A stretch of DNA of 48,022 nucleotides from the NCBI GenBank assembly GCA_026989935.1, contig JALSIN010000379.1:1-48022 (forward strand), written 5' to 3'. The stretch is from Polyangiaceae bacterium. Its GTDB lineage: Bacteria; Myxococcota_A; Polyangia; Nannocystales; Nannocystaceae. A program made the translations under genes and the position numbers. The notes under the pieces were generated by a model. That model saw nothing but the letters and a program-made list of their open reading frames with translations, made no database searches and was not told the origin of the DNA. Below, piece by piece: positions 27,608 through 34,789 of this stretch. How positions within the stretch are numbered: the stretch's first letter is position 1; each line of letters starts with the position of its first letter.

Positions 27608-28042
27608 ATGACCACACCACGGTTCTTTTCGATCCTCGCGCTGACCATCCTATCGTGGCCGCTTGCCTGCAAGTCCGACGACGGCGGGGACACGAACGGG
27701 CTTTCGAACGAGGAAGCCTGCCAGAACATCATCGAGGCGTGCCACACCAAGGACGACGGCAGCGACCCGGTGATCAACGGCTGCCACGAGAACGCCCACG
27801 ACGGCGGCGACTGCCTGAAGGACTACGACATGTGTCTGAAAGCGTGCAATGACGCGCCGGCCATCTCCGGCGGACACGAATCGCACGGGACGCACGGCAG
27901 CGGGACGCACGGCAGCGGGACGCACGGCGGCGGGACGCACGGCAGCGGGACGCACGGCAGCGGGACGCACGGCAGCGGGACGCACGGATCCGCCGGGACG
28001 AACACGGGCACTGCGGGGACGAGCGGCGGCGCACATGGATGA
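27608..28042 (+). CDS. Small Cys-containing lipoprotein with His-rich GTHGS repeat
   Basis: 144 aa. Signal sequence to about residue 20 with lipobox LSWPLAC; a short Cys-containing domain (EEACQNIIEACHTKDDG, CLKDYDMCLKAC, six Cys) and then seven GTHGS-type pentapeptides and a Thr/Gly tail. The regularly spaced His could bind transition metals, but this is inference. ATG at 27608 has GGGAGA about 12 nt upstream. The gene follows dctM by 113 bp and probably has its own promoter. Homologues are not recognised. Confidence 0.78.
   Translation: MTTPRFFSILALTILSWPLACKSDDGGDTNGLSNEEACQNIIEACHTKDDGSDPVINGCHENAHDGGDCLKDYDMCLKACNDAPAISGGHESHGTHGSGTHGSGTHGGGTHGSGTHGSGTHGSGTHGSAGTNTGTAGTSGGAHG
27887..27991 (+). 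repeat. Seven tandem 15-bp repeats (GGGACGCACGGCAGC)
   Basis: Seven head-to-tail copies coding GTHGS, with one GGC and one GGATCC variant. Slippage-prone, so copy number may vary between strains. Confidence 0.92.
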
Positions 28043-28209
28043 CGGTCCGGGCCGCCGTTCGCCCGCTGCGAGCCCGTGAACCGGTCCCGCCCGCCGGCCA
28101 CGCGGCGATGGCTTCGCGCCTGCGGCGCCCGCGGGGTTCGGCACGTGCCCGCGGGTCTCGGCATGGGCCCCGTGGGTTTCGGCATGGGCTCGCGGGCCCT
28201 GTGGCCGCA

Positions 28210-28234
28210 GCCCCGCGCCGTGGCGGCGCGGGGC
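28210..28234. terminator. Bidirectional terminator candidate between convergent genes
   Basis: Perfect 11-bp stem GCCCCGCGCCG/CGGCGCGGGGC with a 3-nt loop TGG. It sits between the stop at 28042 and the stop at 28292 of two convergent genes, where a factor-independent or partly Rho-assisted terminator is expected. No T-run follows. The rest of 28043-28291 shows no gene. Confidence 0.5.
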
Positions 28235-28291
28235 CCGGTGGGTTTGCGGGGGCTGGGACGGTGCCGGGGCCTTGCGGCCGCACCGGCTCGC

Positions 28292-29650
28292 TCAGTCCAG
28301 CGGTGCGAGGTCTTCGGCGCGGACGCGGTGGATCGTGAGGGGGCCGGGCATCCGGCGGTACGTCTCGCCGGCGCCCGCGGCGACGGCCGGCGCGTGCCCC
28401 GTCGCGCCGTCGGTCAGGTCCGAGACGGCGACGACCTCCGGGCCGCAGGCGCCGGGTGCCAGGTCCACCAGGGCGAGCTTGCCGTAGCCCGGGTCGTCCG
28501 GGGCGGGCAGGAAGGGCCCCGTTCCCACGACGAGCCGTCCGCCGTCCGCCGTGGCCGCGAGGGCCACGGGCTCGAGGTCGCGTCCGTCCGCCCCCGTGAA
28601 CAGGTCCTCGAGGCCGGAAAGCTGCGGGCACGCCTCCAGCGCCTCGCCGCCGGTGCGCACGGGGTGGATCCCCCGGCGGCCGAGGGTGCCCGCCACCAGC
28701 ACCGCGTCGCCCACGGCCACCAGGTCCGTGAGCGTCCCGGCGGCGCCGGGGGCAATCTCGGCCACGTCGCCGAGCGCACAGCCTTCGTCGAGCCGCCACA
28801 GCCGCGCCGGGTCCGCGCTGGCGGTGACGGGGGACTCGGCCACGACCACGAAGTCCCCCGCGGCGGCGACGGCACGTACGCGGGCGTTCGACACCGGCGG
28901 CAGATCGCACAGGGCCACGGGCGAGATCGTGGCCCCGTCCACGGCGTAGAAGGCCACGGCCTCGTTACCGTCGCAGGCCACGGCGAGCCGTCCGCCGGGC
29001 AGCACGACCACCTCGCCCGCGGCGTCGCAGGCTCCCTCGGGCAGGTCGTCGAGGGGCCGCGGCACGCCCGCGGCGCCGCCGTCTACGAACTGCACGGAGC
29101 CGGGGTGCGTCCAGGTGTCCTCGGGCGCGAACAGGTCGTTCTCGACGGCGGTCACGAAGGCGCCCGCGCCGGCCCGCGCCACGAAGATCGCCTCCTGGGC
29201 CCCCGCGTCCACGAGCCGGGCCCCGCCGACCGCGGCCGCGCCGTCGAAGAAGGCCTCCTTCGGCACGGTCGCCCCGATGTCGTGGTCCGCGAGGGTCGAA
29301 AGCGGGAGCCACAGCAGCGACCCGCGGTCGCGCGCCGGATAATGTCCAATCGGGACGAGCAGGTCGGGACCGAGGACCGCCGTTTCGTAGGGTTCGTCGA
29401 GCCGGTCGTCGCCGTAGTCGCCGCCGGGGTTCGGGTCGAGGTCGAGATCCACGCTCCCCCGGTAGGCCGGGCCGTCGTCGAGCGAGAAGACTTCGAGCCG
29501 GTCGTCGAGGGACAGGGCGGCGAACAGGAACGTGCAGGGCGGCTGCGCGCACGTAAGCAGGCCGCCGTCGGGCCACGTGCCGGCCGCGGGACCCCCGCCG
29601 GCCGTGCACGAGGCCGCCAGGAGGCACGCGAGGAGGGGGCGTCGGGTCAC
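28292..29650 (-). CDS. Lipoprotein of unknown function, translationally coupled to regA
   Basis: About 452 aa. VTRRPLLACLLAASC is a lipoprotein signal. The rest is rich in beta-strand-like, Asp/Gly-rich repeats (DDRLEVFSLDDGPAY, VAVGDAVLVAGTLG, ALAATADGGRLVVGTGPF), suggesting a beta-propeller fold of the exported kind. It is not recognised. Its GTG start overlaps the regA stop as GTGA, and regA overlaps regB, so the three genes are one operon. The ORF track start at 29779 lies in regA and is not the gene start. A link with redox sensing is inferred from context only. Confidence 0.75.
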   Translation of the reverse strand: MTRRPLLACLLAASCTAGGGPAAGTWPDGGLLTCAQPPCTFLFAALSLDDRLEVFSLDDGPAYRGSVDLDLDPNPGGDYGDDRLDEPYETAVLGPDLLVPIGHYPARDRGSLLWLPLSTLADHDIGATVPKEAFFDGAAAVGGARLVDAGAQEAIFVARAGAGAFVTAVENDLFAPEDTWTHPGSVQFVDGGAAGVPRPLDDLPEGACDAAGEVVVLPGGRLAVACDGNEAVAFYAVDGATISPVALCDLPPVSNARVRAVAAAGDFVVVAESPVTASADPARLWRLDEGCALGDVAEIAPGAAGTLTDLVAVGDAVLVAGTLGRRGIHPVRTGGEALEACPQLSGLEDLFTGADGRDLEPVALAATADGGRLVVGTGPFLPAPDDPGYGKLALVDLAPGACGPEVVAVSDLTDGATGHAPAVAAGAGETYRRMPGPLTIHRVRAEDLAPLD

Positions 29651-30189
29651 CGCGGGTTCTCTCCGCTTCGCTTGCGTGCGAGCTTGCGCTGGAGCGTGCG
29701 CCGGTGCATGCCGAGGCGTCGAGCCGTCTCGGAGACGTTGTGGCCGGTCTCGGCCAGCACACGCTGGATGTGGTCCCATTCGAGCTCCTCGAGGGTCGGC
29801 GGCGTGGTGGGGGGCGGCGCGGGCGTACCGGACGGCTCGAAGGCGGCCTGGATCGCCTCGGCCGAGGCGGGCTTGGTCAGGTAGTTGACCGCGCCCAGGC
29901 GCATGGCCTCGACGGCCGTCGGGATGCTGCCGTAGCCCGTCAGCACCACGACGGCCAGGCGCGGGAAACGTTCCGCGAGCGCCCGCACGACCTCCAGCCC
30001 GTTCTCGCCCCCGAGGCGCAGGTCCACGACGGCCCGGGAGGGGTGGTGGGCCGTGGCCTCGGCCAGGGCCGAGCGCAGGTCGTTGGCGATGAAGGCCACG
30101 TCGCCGCGTCTTCGCAGGGCCCCCGCCAGGGCCTTGGCGAAGGCCAGGTCGTCGTCCACGACCAGGTAGCGGTGCCGGTCCTCGATCAT
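29647..30189 (-). CDS. regA: Redox response regulator RegA/PrrA/ActR family
   Basis: 180 aa. N-terminal receiver: D12-D13 in VVDDDLAF, phosphoacceptor D56 in VVDLRLGGENG, and LTKPAS. A Pro-rich linker leads to a Fis-like helix-turn-helix, VSETARRLGMHRRTLQRKLARKR, with the typical RegA sequence. It is the partner of RegB and in Alphaproteobacteria controls photosynthesis, respiration and cbb3 oxidase genes. The start ATG overlaps the regB stop codon by 4 bp. The downstream lipoprotein is also coupled. Confidence 0.93.
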   Translation of the reverse strand: MIEDRHRYLVVDDDLAFAKALAGALRRRGDVAFIANDLRSALAEATAHHPSRAVVDLRLGGENGLEVVRALAERFPRLAVVVLTGYGSIPTAVEAMRLGAVNYLTKPASAEAIQAAFEPSGTPAPPPTTPPTLEELEWDHIQRVLAETGHNVSETARRLGMHRRTLQRKLARKRSGENPR

Positions 30190-31445
30190 GGTGCAGGGTC
30201 GTGATCGGGACGGGCCGGCCAGGTCACCTCGACCAGGGTGCCACCGCCCGGGTTCGGGGACAAGGCGATCGAACCGCCCATGCGGCGAAGCTGCGCCCGG
30301 ATGAGAAAGAGGCCGAGCCCCGTGCCGCTGCCGTCGGGACGCCGGTGGAAGAAGGGGTCGAAGGCGTGGGCGAGGTCCTCGTCGCGCATGCCGTGGCCGC
30401 GGTCGGCGACGGTGGCGACGAAGCGGTCGTCGGCGACGTCGAGCCGCACGCGCACGCCCCGCGGCGGCGGGGGCTGCGGCAGGGCTCGCAGGGCGTTTTC
30501 GACGAGCTCGCGCAACTGGCGGGTCACGATGCGGATCGGCTGCACGATGCGGGCATCCTTCGCGGCGGGCGTGATCGTGACCTCCACGACGCCGGGGGGG
30601 GCGAGCTCCTGGAGGGCCGGCGCGAGGTCCGGGGGCCGAAACGGCGCGACCTCGTCGCGGGTGCCCGTGATCACCAGCTCCGGGCTCGCCATGTCCTCGA
30701 CGATCCGGCGGCAGCGCCGGACCTGCGCGCGGATCGTGGCGATGGCCTCGTCGCGGTCGGCCGGCGCCATGTCGGCGAGGTCCGAGGCGAGCAGCTCGAT
30801 GGTGCCCAGCGGGGTGGACAGCTCGTGGGCGGCGCCGGCGGCGAGGGTGCCGAGGGCTGCGGCGTGGCGGTCCTCGAGGTGGGCGCGCTCGAGGACGCGC
30901 AGGCGCTCGCGCTGCCGGGCCAGGGCCACGGCGATCCGGTGCATGAACACCGCGACGAGGGATCCCGCGCAGGCGAAGGCGAGCGCCATGCCCCGCAGGT
31001 GGTGCGTCATCGTGTCGTCGCGGGCGGCCATCGGCGTGGACAGGGCGAGCAGCACCCCGAAGCCCGCGACGGCGGCGGCCGCGACGGCGGCGGTCCAGCG
31101 CGGTGAAAGGTGCGTGGCGAGGGCGACCGGCACGAAATACAGGGCCGTAAAGGGGTTCGTGGCGCCGCCGAAGACCGACAACAACGCCGACAGGGCGGCC
31201 ACGTCCCACAGCAGGTGACGTCCGGCCCTCGGCGCGGGCGCGAGGCCGCGGCCCGAAGCCCGCAACAGCGGCAGGCACGCTGCGAGCCAGGCGGCGCCGA
31301 CCGCGGCGGCGGCGGGCCAGGCTGCGGTCGCCGCGCCGCTCGGATCGCCGATCGACGGCACCGCCGCCCACGCGAAGACGAACGCGACCATGGCGAGGCG
31401 GGCGAGGAGCAGTTCGCGGACGGGCAGGCCGGCCACCGGGGGCAT
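30186..31445 (-). CDS. regB: Redox sensor histidine kinase RegB/PrrB family
   Basis: 419 aa. An N-terminal membrane domain of about six helices includes FGGATNPFTALYFVPVALA, the quinone-binding GGxxNPF motif of RegB. The H-box is GAAHELSTPLGTIELLASDL and the redox-active Cys sits in VRRCRRIVEDM. The N, G1 and G2 boxes appear as LRELVENAL, DRGHGM and GTGLGLFLIRAQL. It senses the redox state of the quinone pool and phosphorylates RegA. Features match RegB unusually well for a non-alphaproteobacterial genome. ATG at 31445; no clear promoter element found. Confidence 0.93.
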   Translation of the reverse strand: MPPVAGLPVRELLLARLAMVAFVFAWAAVPSIGDPSGAATAAWPAAAAVGAAWLAACLPLLRASGRGLAPAPRAGRHLLWDVAALSALLSVFGGATNPFTALYFVPVALATHLSPRWTAAVAAAAVAGFGVLLALSTPMAARDDTMTHHLRGMALAFACAGSLVAVFMHRIAVALARQRERLRVLERAHLEDRHAAALGTLAAGAAHELSTPLGTIELLASDLADMAPADRDEAIATIRAQVRRCRRIVEDMASPELVITGTRDEVAPFRPPDLAPALQELAPPGVVEVTITPAAKDARIVQPIRIVTRQLRELVENALRALPQPPPPRGVRVRLDVADDRFVATVADRGHGMRDEDLAHAFDPFFHRRPDGSGTGLGLFLIRAQLRRMGGSIALSPNPGGGTLVEVTWPARPDHDPAP

Positions 31446-31533
31446 GGTGCCAGCCGGCCGCGGCGCTTGGGGCCGCGGCGGCGGCGGCCTGCGGCGGATC
31501 GTCGCACGGGGTGCGGGGCGCGACCGTCGTGGC

Positions 31534-31539
31534 TATCTT
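31534..31539 (+). promoter_or_regulatory. Putative -10 element TATCTT (YtkA-like lipoprotein gene)
   Basis: TATCTT preceded by GC ends 6 nt before a GTG at 31546 and 9 nt before the ATG at 31549. Confidence 0.42.
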
Positions 31540-31548
31540 GGGGCCGTG

Positions 31549-32061
31549 ATGGCCATCCCGCGAAGCTTTCTGGTCTCCACCCTCCTGGCTGTTTCCCTGT
31601 GCCCGGCCCTGGCCTGCGACACGGGCGGGGACGGCGGGGACTCGACGACCGGCATGGTCGAAGACCCGTGCGCGAATGACGACCGCGGGGACGACTACGC
31701 GGTGGGGCTTTCGCGCGTGGGCGAGCAGGGCAACGTGCGGCTTACGTTCGTGGACGCGATGCCGGCTCCGCCGCGCAAGGGGGACAACCGGTGGGTCCTG
31801 ACGGCCGAGCTCGAGGGCACCGGTGTGGCGGTCCAGGACGCGACGTTCACCGTGACACCGTTCATGCCCGACCACGGCCACGGCACGCCCGTGCCGGTGG
31901 AGGTCTCCAGGGCGCAGGATGCGGCGGGCACGTGGATCTTCGACCCGGTCAACCTCATGATGGCCGGCCTGTGGGAGATCACGTTCGACGTGGAGGTCGC
32001 CTCGGACACGGAAACGACGGTCACCGACTCGGTGGTCTTTCGCTTCTGCGTCGATCCGTAA
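31549..32061 (+). CDS. Lipoprotein with YtkA-like domain
   Basis: About 170 aa. The signal sequence ends in SLCPALAC, followed by an acidic linker and a small beta-sandwich with the YtkA-like pattern PFMPDHGHGTPVPVEV and NLMMAGLWEITFDVEV. YtkA/FixH-type domains are found in proteins linked to copper handling and respiration, where the PDHGHG histidines may bind copper; that role is inference here. The GTG at 31546 is an in-frame alternative start. The ORF track's 31390 start is too early. Confidence 0.8.
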   Translation: MAIPRSFLVSTLLAVSLCPALACDTGGDGGDSTTGMVEDPCANDDRGDDYAVGLSRVGEQGNVRLTFVDAMPAPPRKGDNRWVLTAELEGTGVAVQDATFTVTPFMPDHGHGTPVPVEVSRAQDAAGTWIFDPVNLMMAGLWEITFDVEVASDTETTVTDSVVFRFCVDP

Positions 32062-32064
32062 GCG

Positions 32065-32104
32065 GCGGCCCCGGTGGCGGGCGTGCAGCTGCCGCCGGGG
32101 CGGC
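32065..32104 (+). terminator. Hairpin after the YtkA-like gene
   Basis: A 14-bp stem (GCGGCCCCGGTGGC with GCCGCCGGGGCGGC, one mismatch and one G-T pair) separated by 12 nt begins 3 bp after the stop. No T-run follows; possible terminator. Confidence 0.4.
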
Positions 32105-32144
32105 GGCTGCGAGCGCGGGGCCGGTTGTGGCACCCTCGGGGCCC

Positions 32145-33311
32145 ATGACGAGCGCCCCCGCCTACGAAGACCTGTTCGACCCCACCGAGGAGCACCGCAT
32201 GCTGCGGCAGATGGTGGCCCAGTTCGCCCGCCGCGAGGTCGCACCGCAGGCGGCCGAGTTCGACGAAAAGGGCGTGCTCAACGTGCCGTTGTTCCGCAAG
32301 CTCGGCGAGCTGGGCCTGCTCGGGATCACCGTGCCCGAGGCGGACGGCGGCGCCGGCATGGACGCCGTGGCGGCGGTCATCGTGCACCACGAGCTGTCGA
32401 AGTACGACCCGGGCTTTACCCTGGCGTACCTCGCTCACAGCATGTTGTTCGTCAACAACTTCTACCACTGCTCGAACCCGGCGCAGCGCGCCAAGTACCT
32501 GTCCAAGGTGATCTCCGGCGAGTGGATCGGCGGGATGGGCATGACCGAGCCCGGCGCGGGCACGGACGTGCTCGGCATGACGACCACGGCGGTGCGGGCG
32601 GACGGGGGCTACGTCTTGAACGGGACGAAGACGTACATCACGAACGCCTGCGAAGGGACGTGCTTTCTGGTCTATGCCAAGCTCGACGGCCGGATCACCG
32701 CCTTCGTGGTGGACCGGGACTGTCCGGGCTTCTCCACCTCGAACCACATCGACAAGCTCGGGATGCGCGGCTCGACGATGGCCGAGCTGATCTTCGAGGA
32801 CTGCCGGGTGCCCCGGGAGAACCTGCTCGGGCGCGAGGGCGACGGGCTCGTCCACATGATGCGCAACCTGGAGATCGAGCGTCTTGCGCTCGCGGCCATG
32901 AGCGTGGGGATCGCCGAGCGGTGCGTGGAGATCATGGTGGACTACGCCTCCGAGCGGAAGGCCTTCGGGCAGCCCATCCACCGCTTCGGGCAGATCCAGC
33001 GCTACATCGGGGAGGGCTACGCCAGGAAGGAGGCGGCCAAGTGCCTGGTATACGCGGTCGCGCGCGCCGTCGGCCCGAACCTGCGCAACCGGATCGGGTC
33101 GGACGCGGCCAAGCTCTTTGCGGCGCCCGTGGGCAAGGAGGTGGCGGACTTCGCCATGCAGGTGATGGGCGGCGCCGGCTACTGCCGCGAGTATCCGGTC
33201 GAGCGGCTGTGGCGGGACGCGAAGCTGCTCGAGATCGGCGGGGGCACCCTGGAGGCGCACCAGAAGAACCTGACGAAGGATCTTACGAAGGCCAGGACGG
33301 AGGGGGCGTAG
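32145..33311 (+). CDS. Acyl-CoA dehydrogenase family protein
   Basis: 388 aa with the flavoprotein motifs GMGMTEPGAGTD, LNGTKTYITNA, KLGMRGSTMAEL and DYASERKAFGQPI. In most family members the catalytic base is the Glu of a YEGT motif near the end; here the equivalent reads EIGGGTLEAH, so another residue must act as base, as in isovaleryl- and some branched-chain dehydrogenases. It oxidises an acyl-CoA in the cytoplasm; the substrate is not predictable. The ORF track start at 31791 is a shadow. It is followed after 2 bp by a Rieske protein gene, probably in the same operon. Confidence 0.9.
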   Translation: MTSAPAYEDLFDPTEEHRMLRQMVAQFARREVAPQAAEFDEKGVLNVPLFRKLGELGLLGITVPEADGGAGMDAVAAVIVHHELSKYDPGFTLAYLAHSMLFVNNFYHCSNPAQRAKYLSKVISGEWIGGMGMTEPGAGTDVLGMTTTAVRADGGYVLNGTKTYITNACEGTCFLVYAKLDGRITAFVVDRDCPGFSTSNHIDKLGMRGSTMAELIFEDCRVPRENLLGREGDGLVHMMRNLEIERLALAAMSVGIAERCVEIMVDYASERKAFGQPIHRFGQIQRYIGEGYARKEAAKCLVYAVARAVGPNLRNRIGSDAAKLFAAPVGKEVADFAMQVMGGAGYCREYPVERLWRDAKLLEIGGGTLEAHQKNLTKDLTKARTEGA

Positions 33312-33313
33312 CC

Positions 33314-33676
33314 GTGCCGGTGCGGGTGCCCAAAGCCGCGCGCCTGGGCGAGGGCGAGGCCCGGACCTTCGCCTACGTCGAAGCCGGCGAGCTGCGGGAG
33401 GGGTTCGTCCTGCGCGCCGGCGGGCGGCTGGTGGCGTATCGCAACCGCTGCCCGCACCTGGGCGTCGATCTCGACATGGGCACCGGGGCGTTCTTCAGCG
33501 CGAAGCTCGGCCGGATCTACTGCCACACCCACGGCGCCACCTTCGAGCCGGCAACGGGCCGGTGCGACGCGGGGCCGTGCCTGGGGCAAGCCCTCGAGCC
33601 CCTCGGGGTGCGGGTCGAGGGCGAAGATGCCGTCGTGTCGGCATCACCCGGCGGTGTGCGCAACGGTTGCGCATAG
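33314..33676 (+). CDS. Rieske [2Fe-2S] protein
   Basis: About 120 aa. It has the Rieske cluster-binding pattern CPHLG (C-x-H) and, 24 residues later, YCHTHGA (C-x-x-H), with surrounding sequence like small Rieske ferredoxins of the NirD/MocE type. Cytoplasmic, no signal peptide. It probably transfers electrons for an oxygenase or dehydrogenase; the adjacent acyl-CoA dehydrogenase, 2 bp upstream, is the most likely partner by context. GTG at 33314 is the start. Confidence 0.85.
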   Translation: MPVRVPKAARLGEGEARTFAYVEAGELREGFVLRAGGRLVAYRNRCPHLGVDLDMGTGAFFSAKLGRIYCHTHGATFEPATGRCDAGPCLGQALEPLGVRVEGEDAVVSASPGGVRNGCA

Positions 33677-33724
33677 GGCGCAACCTGGACCGCGGGATCT
33701 TCGCCGCCGGGGCGCTCGTTCTGG

Positions 33725-33730
33725 TACCCT
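33725..33730 (+). promoter_or_regulatory. Putative -10 element TACCCT, leadered type
   Basis: TACCCT ends 23 nt before the ATG at 33754, with GGAGG at 33740-33744 in the leader as ribosome-binding site. It shows the same TANNNT core at a conventional distance. Confidence 0.4.
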
Positions 33731-33753
33731 CGGGCGCCTGGAGGATTCCCACC

Positions 33754-34596
33754 ATGACACATTCGAAGTTCCTTTCTTTCCTGGCCGCCTGCACCCTCGC
33801 CACGACGGGTTGTTCGGGGGACTCGTCCTCGAGTGGATCGGGCAGCGGCACCGAGTCCACGAGCGAGACCCAGGGCGCGAGCACCTCGGCGGGCGCCACG
33901 ACGATGGATACCGCCTCGAGCACCACCGCGGCCACCGCCGGCACCACCATGAGCGAGCCCAAGCCGAACGGCGAGGCCTGTGCGGATGACACGGAGTGCG
34001 AGTCCGGCAAGTGCTTCCTGATCCCCGCGCTCGGTGGGATCTGCGGCGAGTGCAAGACGGACGCCGACTGTGAGAGCGGCGGGTGCACGATCCCGAATCC
34101 GCTGGCCTCGCCGCCGGAGGGGTCGAAGTGCAACATGGGCGAACTCGGCGCCGGCTGCGAGACCGATTCCGTGTGCCAGGCGGGCCTCAAGTGCGCCCTC
34201 ATCCTGGACGTGACCGGCCTGCTGACGATCCGCACCTGCTCCGAGTGCGCGACCGACGCGGACTGCGACGCCGGCAAGGTCTGCAACCCGACGGTCAGCG
34301 TGGCCGACTTGGCAGGTGAGAAGACGTGCGTGGATCCCGGGACGATCCCGGACGGCGAGGCGTGCGACCTCGAGGGGTCGGGGGACGACGCCTGCATGAA
34401 CTTCTGCGAGGCCGCCGACATCATGGGCCTGGCAGAGCTCGGTGTGTGCAGCCCGTGCGACGTGGACACGAACATGGGCTGCGGCGCCGGCGAGACCTGC
34501 GCTCCGCCCGCGATCGACCTCAACGCCAACGCGCTCGTGCCCGGCATGTGCGAGGCCGGCACGGGCGGCGGCACGGGCGGCTCCACCGGCGGTTGA
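33754..34596 (+). CDS. Cys-rich lipoprotein (Dickkopf-like CESGKC repeats)
   Basis: 280 aa. Signal sequence with lipobox LATTGC, then a Ser/Thr/Gly linker of about 45 residues, then repeated Cys modules (DTECESGKC, DADCESGGC, DSVCQAGLKC, DADCDAGKVC, DTNMGCGAGETC). This is the Dickkopf N-like pattern common in Myxococcota surface proteins. It ends with a Gly/Thr tail. Function unknown. It is followed by a strong hairpin. Confidence 0.82.
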   Translation: MTHSKFLSFLAACTLATTGCSGDSSSSGSGSGTESTSETQGASTSAGATTMDTASSTTAATAGTTMSEPKPNGEACADDTECESGKCFLIPALGGICGECKTDADCESGGCTIPNPLASPPEGSKCNMGELGAGCETDSVCQAGLKCALILDVTGLLTIRTCSECATDADCDAGKVCNPTVSVADLAGEKTCVDPGTIPDGEACDLEGSGDDACMNFCEAADIMGLAELGVCSPCDVDTNMGCGAGETCAPPAIDLNANALVPGMCEAGTGGGTGGSTGG

Positions 34597-34620
34597 TCGT
34601 TCGCTCGCCCTCGCGGCCCC

Positions 34621-34654
34621 GCGCCCCGCCCGCGCGTTTCGCCGGGCGGGGCGC
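34621..34654. terminator. Strong intrinsic terminator between convergent genes
   Basis: A perfect 12-bp stem GCGCCCCGCCCG/CGGGCGGGGCGC with a loop that can itself extend by GCG/CGC around TTT, 25 bp after the lipoprotein stop. TTCATATACT follows. On the minus strand it can also end the helicase transcript. It is the best terminator candidate in the window. The rest of 34597-34789 holds no gene. Confidence 0.7.
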
Positions 34655-34789
34655 TTCATATACTCCAGCCAACCCCGTCACCTGCCACGAACTGCCCGCC
34701 CGCAGCGACCTGCACGGGGCGGTGCCGTCCTGCGGGGCGGCACATCGAGCCGGCGGGTGTGCCCGCCGCGCGGCGGAAGCCCTCCGGCT

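Noticed and set aside
27887-27991. Short regular repeats as a CRISPR array
   Set aside because: Unit is 15 bp with no spacers and lies in a coding frame (GTHGS).
28043-28291. Small ORFs in both strands between the convergent genes
   Set aside because: Low-complexity Arg/Pro/Gly translations without start signals; the region is better explained by a terminator hairpin.
28076-29884. 602-aa plus ORF opposite the lipoprotein gene
   Set aside because: Antisense shadow with His/Arg/Gly-rich composition; the minus frame has a lipobox and overlaps regA in the manner of an operon.
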